Source: Pseudomonadota bacterium (lineage in GTDB: Bacteria > Pseudomonadota > Gammaproteobacteria > Burkholderiales > Burkholderiaceae_C). From it: 33,750 nucleotides of DNA. Shown here in pieces: positions 9,360 to 18,252 of the stretch. Each line of letters opens with the position of its first letter. The stretch's first letter is position 1. The stretch covers positions 1 through 33,750 of the forward strand of contig JAJZHH010000017.1 in the NCBI GenBank assembly GCA_021804595.1, given 5' to 3'. The notes under the pieces are model-generated. The model did not search any database, was not told the DNA's origin, and saw only the letters and a program-made list of their open reading frames with translations. The position numbers and the translations under genes are program-made.

Positions 9360-9455
9360 AGCGGTCAAAGTAGGGCATCGAGGAGACACACCACGAGGAG
9401 CAGACGTACGCGTACCGCTCCCGCGCCGTCAGCGGCGACAAGGCTGGATGGGGGA

Positions 9456-9487
9456 AGCGCCGGAACCCGGGTTTCGGCGCTTTTTCT
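9456..9487 (+). terminator. strong intrinsic terminator
   Basis: AGCGCCG (9456-9462) pairs with CGGCGCT (9475-9481), and inside it AACCC pairs with GGGTT. The stem is nearly continuous and followed by TTTTCTTT. This is the best intrinsic terminator in the window and it lies upstream, not downstream, of the nearest plus-strand gene. Confidence 0.8.
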
Positions 9488-9567
9488 TTGCCCGCCCGCC
9501 GCAGCGCCGACCCAGCCCTTGTTATCCTGATTGCTTTGCTCAGGCGGCCGCAACAGGCTGCTCCGTC

Positions 9568-10335
9568 ATGCATCTGCTCGGCCTGCTCCCCCTCGCCGGC
9601 GCGTCGTTCGGCGCCGGCTTCGTCGACTCGATCGTCGGCGGCGGCGGCCTGCTGCTGGTGCCGACGCTGTTCTCGACCTTTCCCGACGCGCTGCCGGCGA
9701 CTCTGTTCGGCACCAACAAGGGCGGCGCGACCTGGGGCACGTCGGCGGCGCTGCTGTCCTTCCTGCGCCGCGTGCGGCTGCCGTGGCGCACCGTGCTGCC
9801 GGCGGCCGCCGCGGCGTTTGCCGGCGCCTTGCTCGGCGCCTACACGATCACCCGCATCGCGTCCGGGCCGTTCCGCAAGCTGCTGCCTTTCATCCTCGCC
9901 GCGTTGCTCGGCTACACGCTGTGGCGCAAGGACATGGGCCACCATCACGCGCCACGCGCGCCGGGGCGGGCCACCGCGCTGCTGGCCGCGGCCGGCGGCA
10001 GCGTGATCGGCTTCTACGACGGCTTCTTCGGCCCGGGAACCGGCAATTTCCTGGTGTTCATGTTCGTGCGCGGCTTCGGCTTCGACTTCATGCACGCCGC
10101 GGCCAGTGCCAAGCTGGTCAACGTCGCGTGCAATCTGGCGGCGCTGGCGCTGTTCGCCGCGAAGGGCCACGTGATGTGGCGCTACGCGGCGTTGATCGCC
10201 GTCTGCAATATCGGCGGCAACGTCGTCGGCGCCCGGCTGGCGCTGCGCGGCGGCACCGGTTTCGTGCGCAGCGCGTTCATCGCGATCGTCGTCGCGTTGA
10301 TCGCGAAGACCGCGTGGGACGCGTTCGTGCGCTGA
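9568..10335 (+). CDS. TSUP (TauE/SafE) family sulfite/anion exporter
   Basis: A 255-residue polytopic inner-membrane protein of the TSUP family (TauE/SafE, formerly DUF81). Signs are the first segment GAGFVDSIVGGGGLLLVPTL, the matching repeat GFYDGFFGPGTGNFLVF in the second half, and about eight hydrophobic segments. Members move sulfite, sulfonates or other anions; the substrate here is not deducible. I chose ATG 9568 because the upstream extension to 9448 runs through the terminator and is not membrane-like. It ends five bases before the convergent DUF2892 gene. Because a terminator precedes it, its promoter must be within 9488-9567, or it is controlled by read-through. Confidence 0.85.
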   Translation: MHLLGLLPLAGASFGAGFVDSIVGGGGLLLVPTLFSTFPDALPATLFGTNKGGATWGTSAALLSFLRRVRLPWRTVLPAAAAAFAGALLGAYTITRIASGPFRKLLPFILAALLGYTLWRKDMGHHHAPRAPGRATALLAAAGGSVIGFYDGFFGPGTGNFLVFMFVRGFGFDFMHAAASAKLVNVACNLAALALFAAKGHVMWRYAALIAVCNIGGNVVGARLALRGGTGFVRSAFIAIVVALIAKTAWDAFVR

Positions 10336-10340
10336 AGGAA

Positions 10341-10541
10341 TCAGCCCTGGCGGCCCTTCATCGGGCAGGTGTTCATGCCAAGCAAGCTGTACGCCGGGCA
10401 GATCCCGATCAGACCGGTCAGCAGCGGCACGACGCCGATATAGCCCCAGACGCCGACGGCGTGGGTTGCGGCCAGCGCGATCAGCGCCAGACCGACGACG
10501 ACACGGATTGCGCGGTCGGCACCGCCTTCGTTGATTTTCAT
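10341..10541 (-). CDS. DUF2892 family small inner-membrane protein
   Basis: A 66-residue protein with the DUF2892 pattern: MKxNxGGxDRxIRVVVG, two hydrophobic segments, and the end PLLTGLIGICPAYSLLGMNTC with C48 and C59. DUF2892 is also the membrane part of the rhodanese YgaP, and free-standing copies often sit near sulfur or redox genes; their function is unknown. I chose ATG 10541 because GAGGAG lies at the right distance upstream and the family usually begins MKxN. A longer form from 10586 has no ribosome site. A -10 element and a CRP-like operator upstream suggest control by the adjacent Crp/Fnr gene. Confidence 0.82.
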   Translation of the reverse strand: MKINEGGADRAIRVVVGLALIALAATHAVGVWGYIGVVPLLTGLIGICPAYSLLGMNTCPMKGRQG

Positions 10542-10610
10542 CGCAAGCTCCTCGAGGGTCTGCCGGACTTCCGGCGTAAGGGTCATCGACGCGACAAACG
10601 TCGTGCTTGC

Positions 10611-10616
10611 ACTATA
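10611..10616 (-). promoter_or_regulatory. -10 element (TATAGT) of the DUF2892 gene
   Basis: On the minus strand this reads TATAGT, five of six to consensus. No good -35 is present 17 bases upstream, which fits an activator-dependent promoter. The start of transcription would be near 10604, leaving a leader of about 60 bases. Confidence 0.5.
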
Positions 10617-10638
10617 CGTTGCACCCCGGCTGCGATTC

Positions 10639-10654
10639 GGTGACCCAGGTCACA
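10639..10654. promoter_or_regulatory. CRP-like operator at the class-II position of the DUF2892 promoter
   Basis: GGTGA-CCCAGG-TCACA matches the CRP consensus TGTGA-N6-TCACA at nine of ten positions and contains the perfect repeat GTGACC-N2-GGTCAC. Its centre (10646.5) lies about 42-43 bases upstream of the predicted DUF2892 transcription start, the class-II activator position (-41.5). It overlaps the stop codon of the adjacent Crp/Fnr regulator. Confidence 0.65.
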
Positions 10655-11345
10655 TTGGCGCCTCGGCAAACTCGCGCAACGCACGCGGCGCGACGATGCG
10701 GATTTCGCCGCGTCCGAGCTCGACCCAGCCTTCCTGCTCGAAGCGGCGCAGCAGCCGGGTGACGATCTCGCGCGCGGTGCCCAGCGCTTCGGCCAGTTGC
10801 AGGTGCGAGGCGCGCAGCAACGGCCCATGGCCGAGCAAGGCCGCGGCCAGCCTGCGGTCGAGGCGCTGGAACGCGACGGCGTCGGTGACCGCGATCAGGT
10901 CGGCCATGCGCGACGCGAACTGCTCGAACAGGAACGCGCGCAGCGTCGCAACTTCGCCGATGCGCTCGAAGCCGTCGCGCCCGAGCAGGCGCAGCGTGCT
11001 GTCCTGCGTGGTCACCGCGTCAGCGCCGAGCGCGGCACCGGAGAACAGGCTGGCGGTCGACACCAGGCAGATGTCGCCGGCGCCGACCCGGTAGAGCTCG
11101 AGCCGCCGACCGTGGGCCGACTCACGATAGACCTGGATTTCGCCGCGCAACAGCCACGGAAAGCCGCGGCACGGCTCGCCGGCCGCGAACAGCTGCGTTC
11201 GCGCCGGCACCTCGACCACCGGACCGGCGAGCTCGGCGTGCGCGTCGATCCAGTCGGCGAGCCGCTGCGCGCCGCTATCCGCGGCGCTGGACGCTGCGTC
11301 GGGGCGCGGGGCAGAGGCGGGCGGCGTGGCGTTTTCGGAAGGCAT
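10650..11345 (-). CDS. Crp/Fnr family transcriptional regulator
   Basis: A 231-residue regulator with an N-terminal cyclic-nucleotide-binding-like beta-roll (about 45-130), a dimer helix (about 132-160) and a C-terminal winged helix (about 165-220). The recognition helix AREIVTRLL has R192, E193 and R197, the same arrangement CRP uses (R180, E181, R185) to read GTGA half-sites. Fnr-type Fe-S cysteines are absent, and so is the cAMP-binding arginine-serine motif. Two cysteines remain (C59 in GEPCRGF, C93 in AGDICLV) and might be redox- or sulfur-sensitive; that is inference. Start: ATG 11345. An in-frame ATG at 11396 (MFHVEQ) would make 248 residues but reads through parS, so I think it less likely. 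The stop overlaps the operator described above. Confidence 0.85.
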   Translation of the reverse strand: MPSENATPPASAPRPDAASSAADSGAQRLADWIDAHAELAGPVVEVPARTQLFAAGEPCRGFPWLLRGEIQVYRESAHGRRLELYRVGAGDICLVSTASLFSGAALGADAVTTQDSTLRLLGRDGFERIGEVATLRAFLFEQFASRMADLIAVTDAVAFQRLDRRLAAALLGHGPLLRASHLQLAEALGTAREIVTRLLRRFEQEGWVELGRGEIRIVAPRALREFAEAPM

Positions 11346-11379
11346 CGGGCAGGCTGGCGGGCGTCGATAATGCGTTGAT

Positions 11380-11395
11380 TGTTCCACGTGGAACA
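11380..11395. promoter_or_regulatory. parS: parS centromere site
   Basis: TGTTCCACGTGGAACA is a perfect 16-bp palindrome identical to the conserved bacterial chromosomal parS. ParB loads here as a CTP-dependent clamp and ParA then moves the origin. It is the only exact copy in the window and lies just upstream of the operon that encodes ParA and ParB. It overlaps the region where the mnmG promoter -35 should be. Confidence 0.96.
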
Positions 11396-11415
11396 TCGCC
11401 GTGCGCGCCCGGCCC

Positions 11416-11421
11416 TACAAT
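11416..11421 (+). promoter_or_regulatory. probable -10 element of the mnmG-rsmG-par operon
   Basis: TACAAT, five of six to the sigma-70 consensus, begins 31 bases before the mnmG start codon. The expected -35 position (about 11393-11398) falls at the edge of parS and matches consensus poorly. Confidence 0.45.
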
Positions 11422-11446
11422 CGCAGCTCGCGCCTTGAGCACCACC

Positions 11447-13353
<1,907 letters not shown>

Positions 13354-13357
<4 letters not shown>

Positions 13358-14019
13358 ACACCGCCACCGTGTCGTCATCGCCAGCCGACGCGCGCCAGCT
13401 CGACTCCTGGCTGGCCGCGCTGCAGCTCGACGCCGATGCGACCCAGCGCCAGCGCCTGCTCGACTACCTCGCACTGCTGCAGCGCTGGAACCGGGTCTAC
13501 AACCTGACCGCGGTGCGCGACCCCGAGCAGATGCTGGCCAAGCACCTGGCCGACTGCCTGGCGCTGATCGCGCCGCTGCGCGCGCGCGCGCCGGCGCGGC
13601 TGCTCGACGTCGGCAGCGGCGGCGGCCTGCCCGGGCTGGTGATCGCGATCCTGTTGCCGGCCACCGAAGTCGTGCTGTGCGACGCGGTACGCAAGAAGTG
13701 CGCCTTCCTGCAGCAGGCGGCGGCAACGCTGGGGCTGCGCAACGTGCGCGTCGAGCACGGCCGCATCGAGGCGCTGACGCTGCCGCCGTTCGACTGCATC
13801 ACCAGCCGCGCGTTCAGCGAACTGGCCCAGATGCTGCGCTTGACGCGTCACTTGCTGCGCGCCGACGGCTGCTGGGCGGCGATGAAGGGCGTGCGCCCCG
13901 ACGCCGAACTCGCCGCGCTGCCCGCCGACGTGCGCGCCGACGTGCAGCCGCTGATCGTACCCGGGCTCGACGCGCAGCGCTGCGTCGTCTGGCTGCGCCC
14001 GTCCGAACCGAAATCCTGA
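13354..14019 (+). CDS. rsmG: 16S rRNA (guanine527-N7)-methyltransferase
   Basis: A 221-residue SAM-dependent methyltransferase (GidB) that methylates N7 of G527 in 16S rRNA; its loss gives low-level streptomycin resistance in other bacteria. The SAM motif is [12 protein letters not shown] (83-94), preceded by the RsmG-typical [13 protein letters not shown] (44-56). The conserved ITSRAFSEL segment is also present. The start overlaps the mnmG stop by four bases, so translation is probably coupled. parA begins 14 bases after its stop. Confidence 0.96.
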
Positions 14020-14033
14020 CGCCGAGGGCTCCG

Positions 14034-14816
14034 ATGGCATCCGTGTTTTGCGTGGCAAACCAGAAAGGCGGGGTCGGCAAGACCACCACCTGCGTCAACC
14101 TCGCCGCCGCGCTGGCGGCCGTCGGCCAGCGCGTGCTGCTGGTCGACCTCGACCCGCAAGGCAACGCGACGATGGGTTCGGGCGTCGACAAACGCGCGCT
14201 GACGCCCAGCGTCTACCAGGTGCTGCTCGGCATCGCCGAACTGGCGCAGGCGCGTCGTCGCAGCGCCAAGGCCGGCTACGACGTGCTCGGCGCCAACCGC
14301 GAGCTGGCCGGCGCCGAAGTCGAGCTGGTCGATCAGGAGCGGCGCGAGCACCGGCTCAAGCGCGTGCTGCGCGAGGTCGACGCCGACTACGACTTCGTGC
14401 TGATCGACACGCCGCCGGCGCTGGGCCTGCTCACGCTCAATGCACTGTGCGCGGCGCGCGGCGTCATCGTGCCGATGCAGTGCGAGTACTTCGCGCTCGA
14501 GGGGCTGTCCGACCTGGTCAATACCGTGCGCCAGGTCCACGCCAAGCTCAACCCCGAGCTCGTGCTGATCGGGCTGCTGCGGGTGATGTTCGACCCGCGG
14601 ATCACGCTGCAGCAGCAGGTCAGCGAGCAGCTCAAAACCCACTTCGGTGACAAGGTTTTCGACTCGGTGATCCCGCGCAACGTACGCCTGGCGGAAGCGC
14701 CGAGCTACGGCCTGCCCGGGGTCGTGTTCGACAAGTCCAGCCGCGGCGCGCAGGCCTACCTCGAGTTCGCGCGCGAAATGGTGCGCCGCGTCGCCGAACC
14801 GGAGGTCGCCGCATGA
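14034..14816 (+). CDS. parA: chromosome partitioning ATPase ParA
   Basis: A 260-residue Walker-type ATPase (Soj/ParA) that binds the nucleoid as an ATP dimer and pulls ParB-parS complexes. The deviant Walker A box is at 11-18 (KGGVGKTT), followed by LLVDLDPQGNAT and the Walker B-like FVLIDTPPALG. There is no N-terminal helix-turn-helix, as usual for chromosomal ParA. A purine-rich CGAGGG lies a few bases before the ATG. The stop overlaps the start of the hydrolase gene (ATGA). Confidence 0.96.
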   Translation: MASVFCVANQKGGVGKTTTCVNLAAALAAVGQRVLLVDLDPQGNATMGSGVDKRALTPSVYQVLLGIAELAQARRRSAKAGYDVLGANRELAGAEVELVDQERREHRLKRVLREVDADYDFVLIDTPPALGLLTLNALCAARGVIVPMQCEYFALEGLSDLVNTVRQVHAKLNPELVLIGLLRVMFDPRITLQQQVSEQLKTHFGDKVFDSVIPRNVRLAEAPSYGLPGVVFDKSSRGAQAYLEFAREMVRRVAEPEVAA

Positions 14817-15406
14817 GCACGGGAAGCCAGCGCTCCGACGCGGAGCCCGGGCGACCGCACCCACCGACCACGGTCCTGATCCTTCCGGGCTGGCAGGGCT
14901 CGGGGCCGCGCCACTGGCAAAGCCTGTGGGAACAGGCCTGGGGCGACGTGCGCGTGCCGCAGCACGACTGGGACGCGCCGCTGCGCGGCGACTGGATCTG
15001 CCAGCTCGAGCAGGCTGTGCTGGCGCAGCCCGGCCCGGTGCTGCTGGCCGCGCACAGCCTGGGCTGCCATCTGGCCGCCGGCTGGGCCGCCAGCTCCCGC
15101 CACGCGCAGCGCGTGCGCGGCGCGCTGCTGGTCGCGCCGCCGGACCTGCAGCGCGACGACCTGCCGCCGGCGCTGTACAGCTGGCGCGGCCACCCGCGCG
15201 CGGCCCTGCCGTTCGCCGCCCACCTGATCAGCAGCGACGACGACCCGTTCTGCGCCCCGGCGCCGGCGGCGGCGCTGGCCGCCGACTGGGGGTCGCGCCA
15301 CACCACGATCGGCGCCTACGGCCACATCAACGCCGACAGCGGCCTGGCCGACTGGCCGCAGGGCCGCGCCTGGCTGCTCGAACTCGACTCGACGACTACG
15401 CGATGA
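14813..15406 (+). CDS. RBBP9/YdeN family alpha/beta hydrolase
   Basis: A 197-residue serine hydrolase of the RBBP9/YdeN type. The nucleophile elbow is AHSLGC with S82; the acid is likely D143 or D144 (ISSDDDPFC), and the base is H171 (YGHINADSG). The family begins with an LILPGWQGSGPRHWQ-like segment, seen at 22-36. The natural substrate is unknown. It is embedded between parA and parB with four-base ATGA overlaps at both ends, so all three are almost certainly translated from one message in related amounts. No direct role in partitioning is known to me. Confidence 0.88.
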   Translation: MSTGSQRSDAEPGRPHPPTTVLILPGWQGSGPRHWQSLWEQAWGDVRVPQHDWDAPLRGDWICQLEQAVLAQPGPVLLAAHSLGCHLAAGWAASSRHAQRVRGALLVAPPDLQRDDLPPALYSWRGHPRAALPFAAHLISSDDDPFCAPAPAAALAADWGSRHTTIGAYGHINADSGLADWPQGRAWLLELDSTTTR

Positions 15407-16293
15407 ACACGACCACACCTCCTACCGGAAAGAAACGCAAGGGCCTCGGCCTCGGCCTGGAAGCGCTGCTCGGCGCGCAGGGCGCCGACATCACCGGTGC
15501 CGGCCATCCGTCGACGCTGCCGCTGGACGCGCTGCAACCCGGCAAGTACCAGCCGCGCACGCGCATGGACGAAGGCGCGCTGTACGAGCTTGCCGAAAGC
15601 ATCAAGGCCCAGGGTTTGATGCAGCCCATCCTGGTGCGCCCGCTGGCCGGCGGGCGCTACGAGATCATCGCCGGCGAGCGGCGCAGCCGTGCCGCCCGTC
15701 TTGCCGGGCTCGACGAGGTGCCGGTGCTGGTGCGCGAAGTACCCGATTCGTCGGCGCTGGCGATGGCGCTGATCGAGAACATCCAGCGCGAGGACTTGAA
15801 TCCGCTCGAGGAAGCGCAGGGCCTGCAGCGCCTGATCCGCGAATTCGACTTCACCCACGAGCAGGCGGCGCAGGCGGTCGGGCGCTCACGCGCCGCCGTC
15901 AGCAACCTGCTGCGGCTGGTCAACCTGGCTCCGGCGGTGCAGGACATGCTGCTCGCCGGCGACCTCGAAATGGGCCATGCACGCGCGTTGCTCGCGCTCG
16001 ACGGCGCCGCGCAGGTGCAGTTGGCGCAACAGGTGCACGCCAGGCGGCTGTCGGTACGCGAGACCGAGCGCCTGTGCGCCCGCCACGGCGCCGAGCCGCG
16101 TGCGCCGGCGGCCGCGCCGCAAGAGGCGCGCGAGCTCGGCCGTCTGGCCGACGAACTCGCCGAACGCTATGCGGCGCCGGTGGCGATCCGCGCCAAGGGG
16201 CAGGGCGCCAAGCTGCGCGGCGAGATCGCGCTGCGCTTCCACTCGCTCGACGAACTCAACGGCCTGCTCGCGCTGTTGCGTGCGCCGAGCTGA
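15403..16293 (+). CDS. parB: chromosome partitioning protein ParB
   Basis: A 296-residue ParB/Spo0J CTPase and parS-binding protein. The N-terminus is typical (KKRKGLGLGLEALLG, the ParA-stimulating region). The CTP-binding ParB box holds GERR at 91-94, followed by a LIENIQREDLNPLEEA segment. The helix-turn-helix (about 150-175, QAAQAVGRSRAAVSNLLRL) reads parS. The C-terminal part is for dimerisation. The start overlaps the hydrolase stop by four bases. It is the last gene of the mnmG operon and meets the minus-strand FIST gene end to end 30 bases later. Confidence 0.96.
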   Translation: MNTTTPPTGKKRKGLGLGLEALLGAQGADITGAGHPSTLPLDALQPGKYQPRTRMDEGALYELAESIKAQGLMQPILVRPLAGGRYEIIAGERRSRAARLAGLDEVPVLVREVPDSSALAMALIENIQREDLNPLEEAQGLQRLIREFDFTHEQAAQAVGRSRAAVSNLLRLVNLAPAVQDMLLAGDLEMGHARALLALDGAAQVQLAQQVHARRLSVRETERLCARHGAEPRAPAAAPQEARELGRLADELAERYAAPVAIRAKGQGAKLRGEIALRFHSLDELNGLLALLRAPS

Positions 16294-16323
16294 TTCCGCG
16301 GTTCTTTCGACAGAAGCGAACGC

Positions 16324-17490
16324 TCACATCGCCGGATCGTCGGCGAACACCGTCAGCACGCCCGAATCACCGAAGGCCAGGCCGCCGTGAATCTCGCCGG
16401 CGCCGAACAACGCGACCAGCGGCACGTCGCCGAGGTGCCGCCGCAGCAACGCAAGCTCGGCGTCGGCACCGCCGAAATAGGCCCCGCCGCGGCTGGCGCA
16501 GGCGATGTAGACCGCGCCTCGCGCACCGCGTCGCCCGGCCGCCGCCAACTGCCCGGCGGCCACGCGCGCGTCGCGCCGCTGCTCGAGCTCGTCGCGCACC
16601 GACGTGGCCAGCCGCACCAGGTCGCGGCGCGCCGCGTCGGCGTCGCGCCGGCACAGCTGCAGCCGCATGCCGACCGCCGGCCGCAGGCCCAGCGCGATCG
16701 CGCCGCGCTGCAAATCGAGACCGGCGATCGAGCATGGCCGCAGCGCGCTGTCGAGTTCACCGGCCGCGCCGACCACGGCCAGCGTGCGCCGCAAGCGCGG
16801 CGCCAGCTCGGCCACGTCGCCGCCGGCGCGCAGCGGCGCCACACCGAGGTCGCCGAGCAGCACGTCCAGCGCGGCGCGGCCGTCGAGCGTCTGCACCAGC
16901 TGGCCGCTGCAGCGGGTGACCGTGCGCAGCGGCCCAAGCGCCGCCCAGCCGCGAGCCAGCCCGCCGGCCAGCGCGACCCGCGGCGCGAACGCGATGCCCG
17001 AAATGCCGCCGGCCAGCGCCGTGTCGGCCAGCTGCGCGCCGTCGACCACGCCGCCGCTGAGCGCACCGACGCGCGGCGCGAGTTCCGCCAGCAGCTCGTC
17101 GAGGTCGCTTTCGTCGGCGTCGGCGTGGACCAGCGCGGCGCCCGCCCGGCGCCAGGCGCGCAACGGCGCCGCGCCCGAGAACACGCGGAAATCTCGCCGC
17201 GGCACTTGCATCAGCATCACCGCCAGCGCCGCATCGCTGAACACCTCGATCGAATCGACGCCGACGCCGACGCCGCTGGCGCCGATCCAGTGTTCGACGC
17301 CGCTGCGCGTGCGCAGCTCGCGCACGATTTCGCCCAGCAGCGGGCGCAGTGGATCGGTGCAGTACAGCACGCCCAGGTTGGGACGCGTGACGGTGCCCGG
17401 GCGCGCACGCCCGGCGGCCAGTTGCGCCAGCACGCTGCCCACCGCCGCGCGCCAGTCGGCGTCACGGCCGAGCGCGGTCAGATACCGCAT
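16324..17490 (-). CDS. FIST N- and C-domain sensory protein
   Basis: A 388-residue protein with the FIST domain pair, a proposed small-ligand sensor module named for F-box and intracellular signal transduction proteins. The N-terminal part contains LGVLYCTDPLRPLL and HWIGASGVGVG. The C-terminal part ends with the typical YIACASRGGAYFGG and GDVPLVALFGAGEI segments. No output domain (HD-GYP, GGDEF, kinase) is attached, so any signal must pass to a partner. ATG 17490 starts a recognisable domain edge; the open frame upstream overlaps phaM and is not credible. It lies 32 bases after phaM on the same strand. Confidence 0.82.
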   Translation of the reverse strand: MRYLTALGRDADWRAAVGSVLAQLAAGRARPGTVTRPNLGVLYCTDPLRPLLGEIVRELRTRSGVEHWIGASGVGVGVDSIEVFSDAALAVMLMQVPRRDFRVFSGAAPLRAWRRAGAALVHADADESDLDELLAELAPRVGALSGGVVDGAQLADTALAGGISGIAFAPRVALAGGLARGWAALGPLRTVTRCSGQLVQTLDGRAALDVLLGDLGVAPLRAGGDVAELAPRLRRTLAVVGAAGELDSALRPCSIAGLDLQRGAIALGLRPAVGMRLQLCRRDADAARRDLVRLATSVRDELEQRRDARVAAGQLAAAGRRGARGAVYIACASRGGAYFGGADAELALLRRHLGDVPLVALFGAGEIHGGLAFGDSGVLTVFADDPAM

Positions 17491-17522
17491 GACGCCCCCC
17501 TCGACGGCCCTGCCGCGACGCG

Positions 17523-18179
17523 TCAGCGGCGGCGCCGCGGCGGTGCCGCGGCGCCGCCCGCCGATCGCTTCGCGGCGACCTTCGCGGCAGCCTTCGCGGC
17601 AGCCTTCGCTGCTTTCGGTGCCGGCGCCGCCGGCGCGTCGCCGGCCGGCGGCTCGGCGCCGGGCAGCGGCCACGCGCCGTCGCGCAGCGCCTGCGTCGCG
17701 ACCTGGGTGAACTGCTGGCTCACCGCGCTCCACCACTGCATCGGGTCGACCAGCCCCGACAGCGGTGCGGGCGCGTCCTTCGCCGCGGCCGCGGGCTCCG
17801 CAGCCGGCCCCCCGGTCGGCTCCCTGGCCGGCTCCGCCGCCGCGGTCTCGGCCGCCGCCGCCCCCATCGCCTGCGCACCGGCCTGCATCGCATCGCTCAT
17901 GCGCTCGGCCAGCCCGCCGAGGTCGACGTTCATCGTCTTCAGCGCCGACAAGGTCATGCGCTGCACCTCGAGCCCCTGGATCGTCGCCTGGGTCAAGCGA
18001 GCATTGGCCTCGAGCCACTGCAACACGGCCTTCAACTCGGTGATCTTGCGCTCGAGCTCGTCGGCGTCCATCGTCGGCGCCATCCAGCTGGCGACGCTCG
18101 ACGGCATGCCGGAACCCTTGAGCAGGTTCTGGAAGAACTCCATGCCCGGCATCGCCGAGCCTTGCGCGAACGGATTCAT
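17523..18179 (-). CDS. phaM: PhaM-type polyhydroxyalkanoate granule regulatory protein
   Basis: A 218-residue protein resembling PhaM of Cupriavidus. There it activates PHB synthase, sits on granules and binds DNA, tying granules to the nucleoid so both daughters receive them. Visible parts: a GM-rich N-terminus (MEFFQNLLKGSGMP), the conserved helix LERKITELKAVLQWLEAN followed by TIQGLEVQRMTLSALK (about 50-85), an Ala/Pro-rich linker, and a basic Ala/Lys tail (KAAKAAAKAAAKVAAK... ending RRRR), the histone-H1-like DNA-binding part. I chose ATG 18179 because AGGGG lies eight bases upstream; 18197 and 18212 are alternatives. It suggests that the host stores PHA. It sits between the FAH-like and FIST genes. 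Confidence 0.83.
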   Translation of the reverse strand: MNPFAQGSAMPGMEFFQNLLKGSGMPSSVASWMAPTMDADELERKITELKAVLQWLEANARLTQATIQGLEVQRMTLSALKTMNVDLGGLAERMSDAMQAGAQAMGAAAAETAAAEPAREPTGGPAAEPAAAAKDAPAPLSGLVDPMQWWSAVSQQFTQVATQALRDGAWPLPGAEPPAGDAPAAPAPKAAKAAAKAAAKVAAKRSAGGAAAPPRRRR

Positions 18180-18252
18180 CGACGACCCCTGCAGCATTCC
18201 CGCCCCCAGCATAACGCGGGGTCGCCGCCTTGCCTACACGGTCGCTGCGCGC

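Larger units (their letters stand above)
9241..9567. other. gene-free region with hairpins and an intrinsic terminator; possible sRNA or leader
   Basis: No convincing protein gene lies in these 327 bases. Visible elements: an inverted repeat GGTGCA/TGCACC (9252-9257 and 9272-9277) after the marC-type stop; a perfect 8-bp hairpin at 9338-9359; two purine-rich GAGGAG stretches (about 9379-9402) that look like ribosome sites but have no start codon at the right distance; and a strong terminator at 9456-9487. The structured stretch ends about 80 bases before the TSUP gene start. It may be an independent small RNA, a long 3' UTR, or an attenuating leader for the TSUP gene. Confidence 0.5.

Noticed and set aside
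9379-9402. Two GAGGAG ribosome-site-like stretches suggesting a small gene at about 9390-9530
   Set aside because: No ATG, GTG or TTG follows at a usable distance, and the open frame runs into the terminator without recognisable protein features.
477-10175. Other CACGTG cores (for example near 477, 3570, 4763, 8237, 10169) as extra parS sites
   Set aside because: Flanking bases do not match the 16-bp palindrome; only 11380-11395 does.
11346-11396. N-terminal extension of the Crp/Fnr regulator beginning MFHVEQ
   Set aside because: The first codons are just the parS palindrome read as protein, and no ribosome site precedes them, so 11345 is preferred, though not proven.
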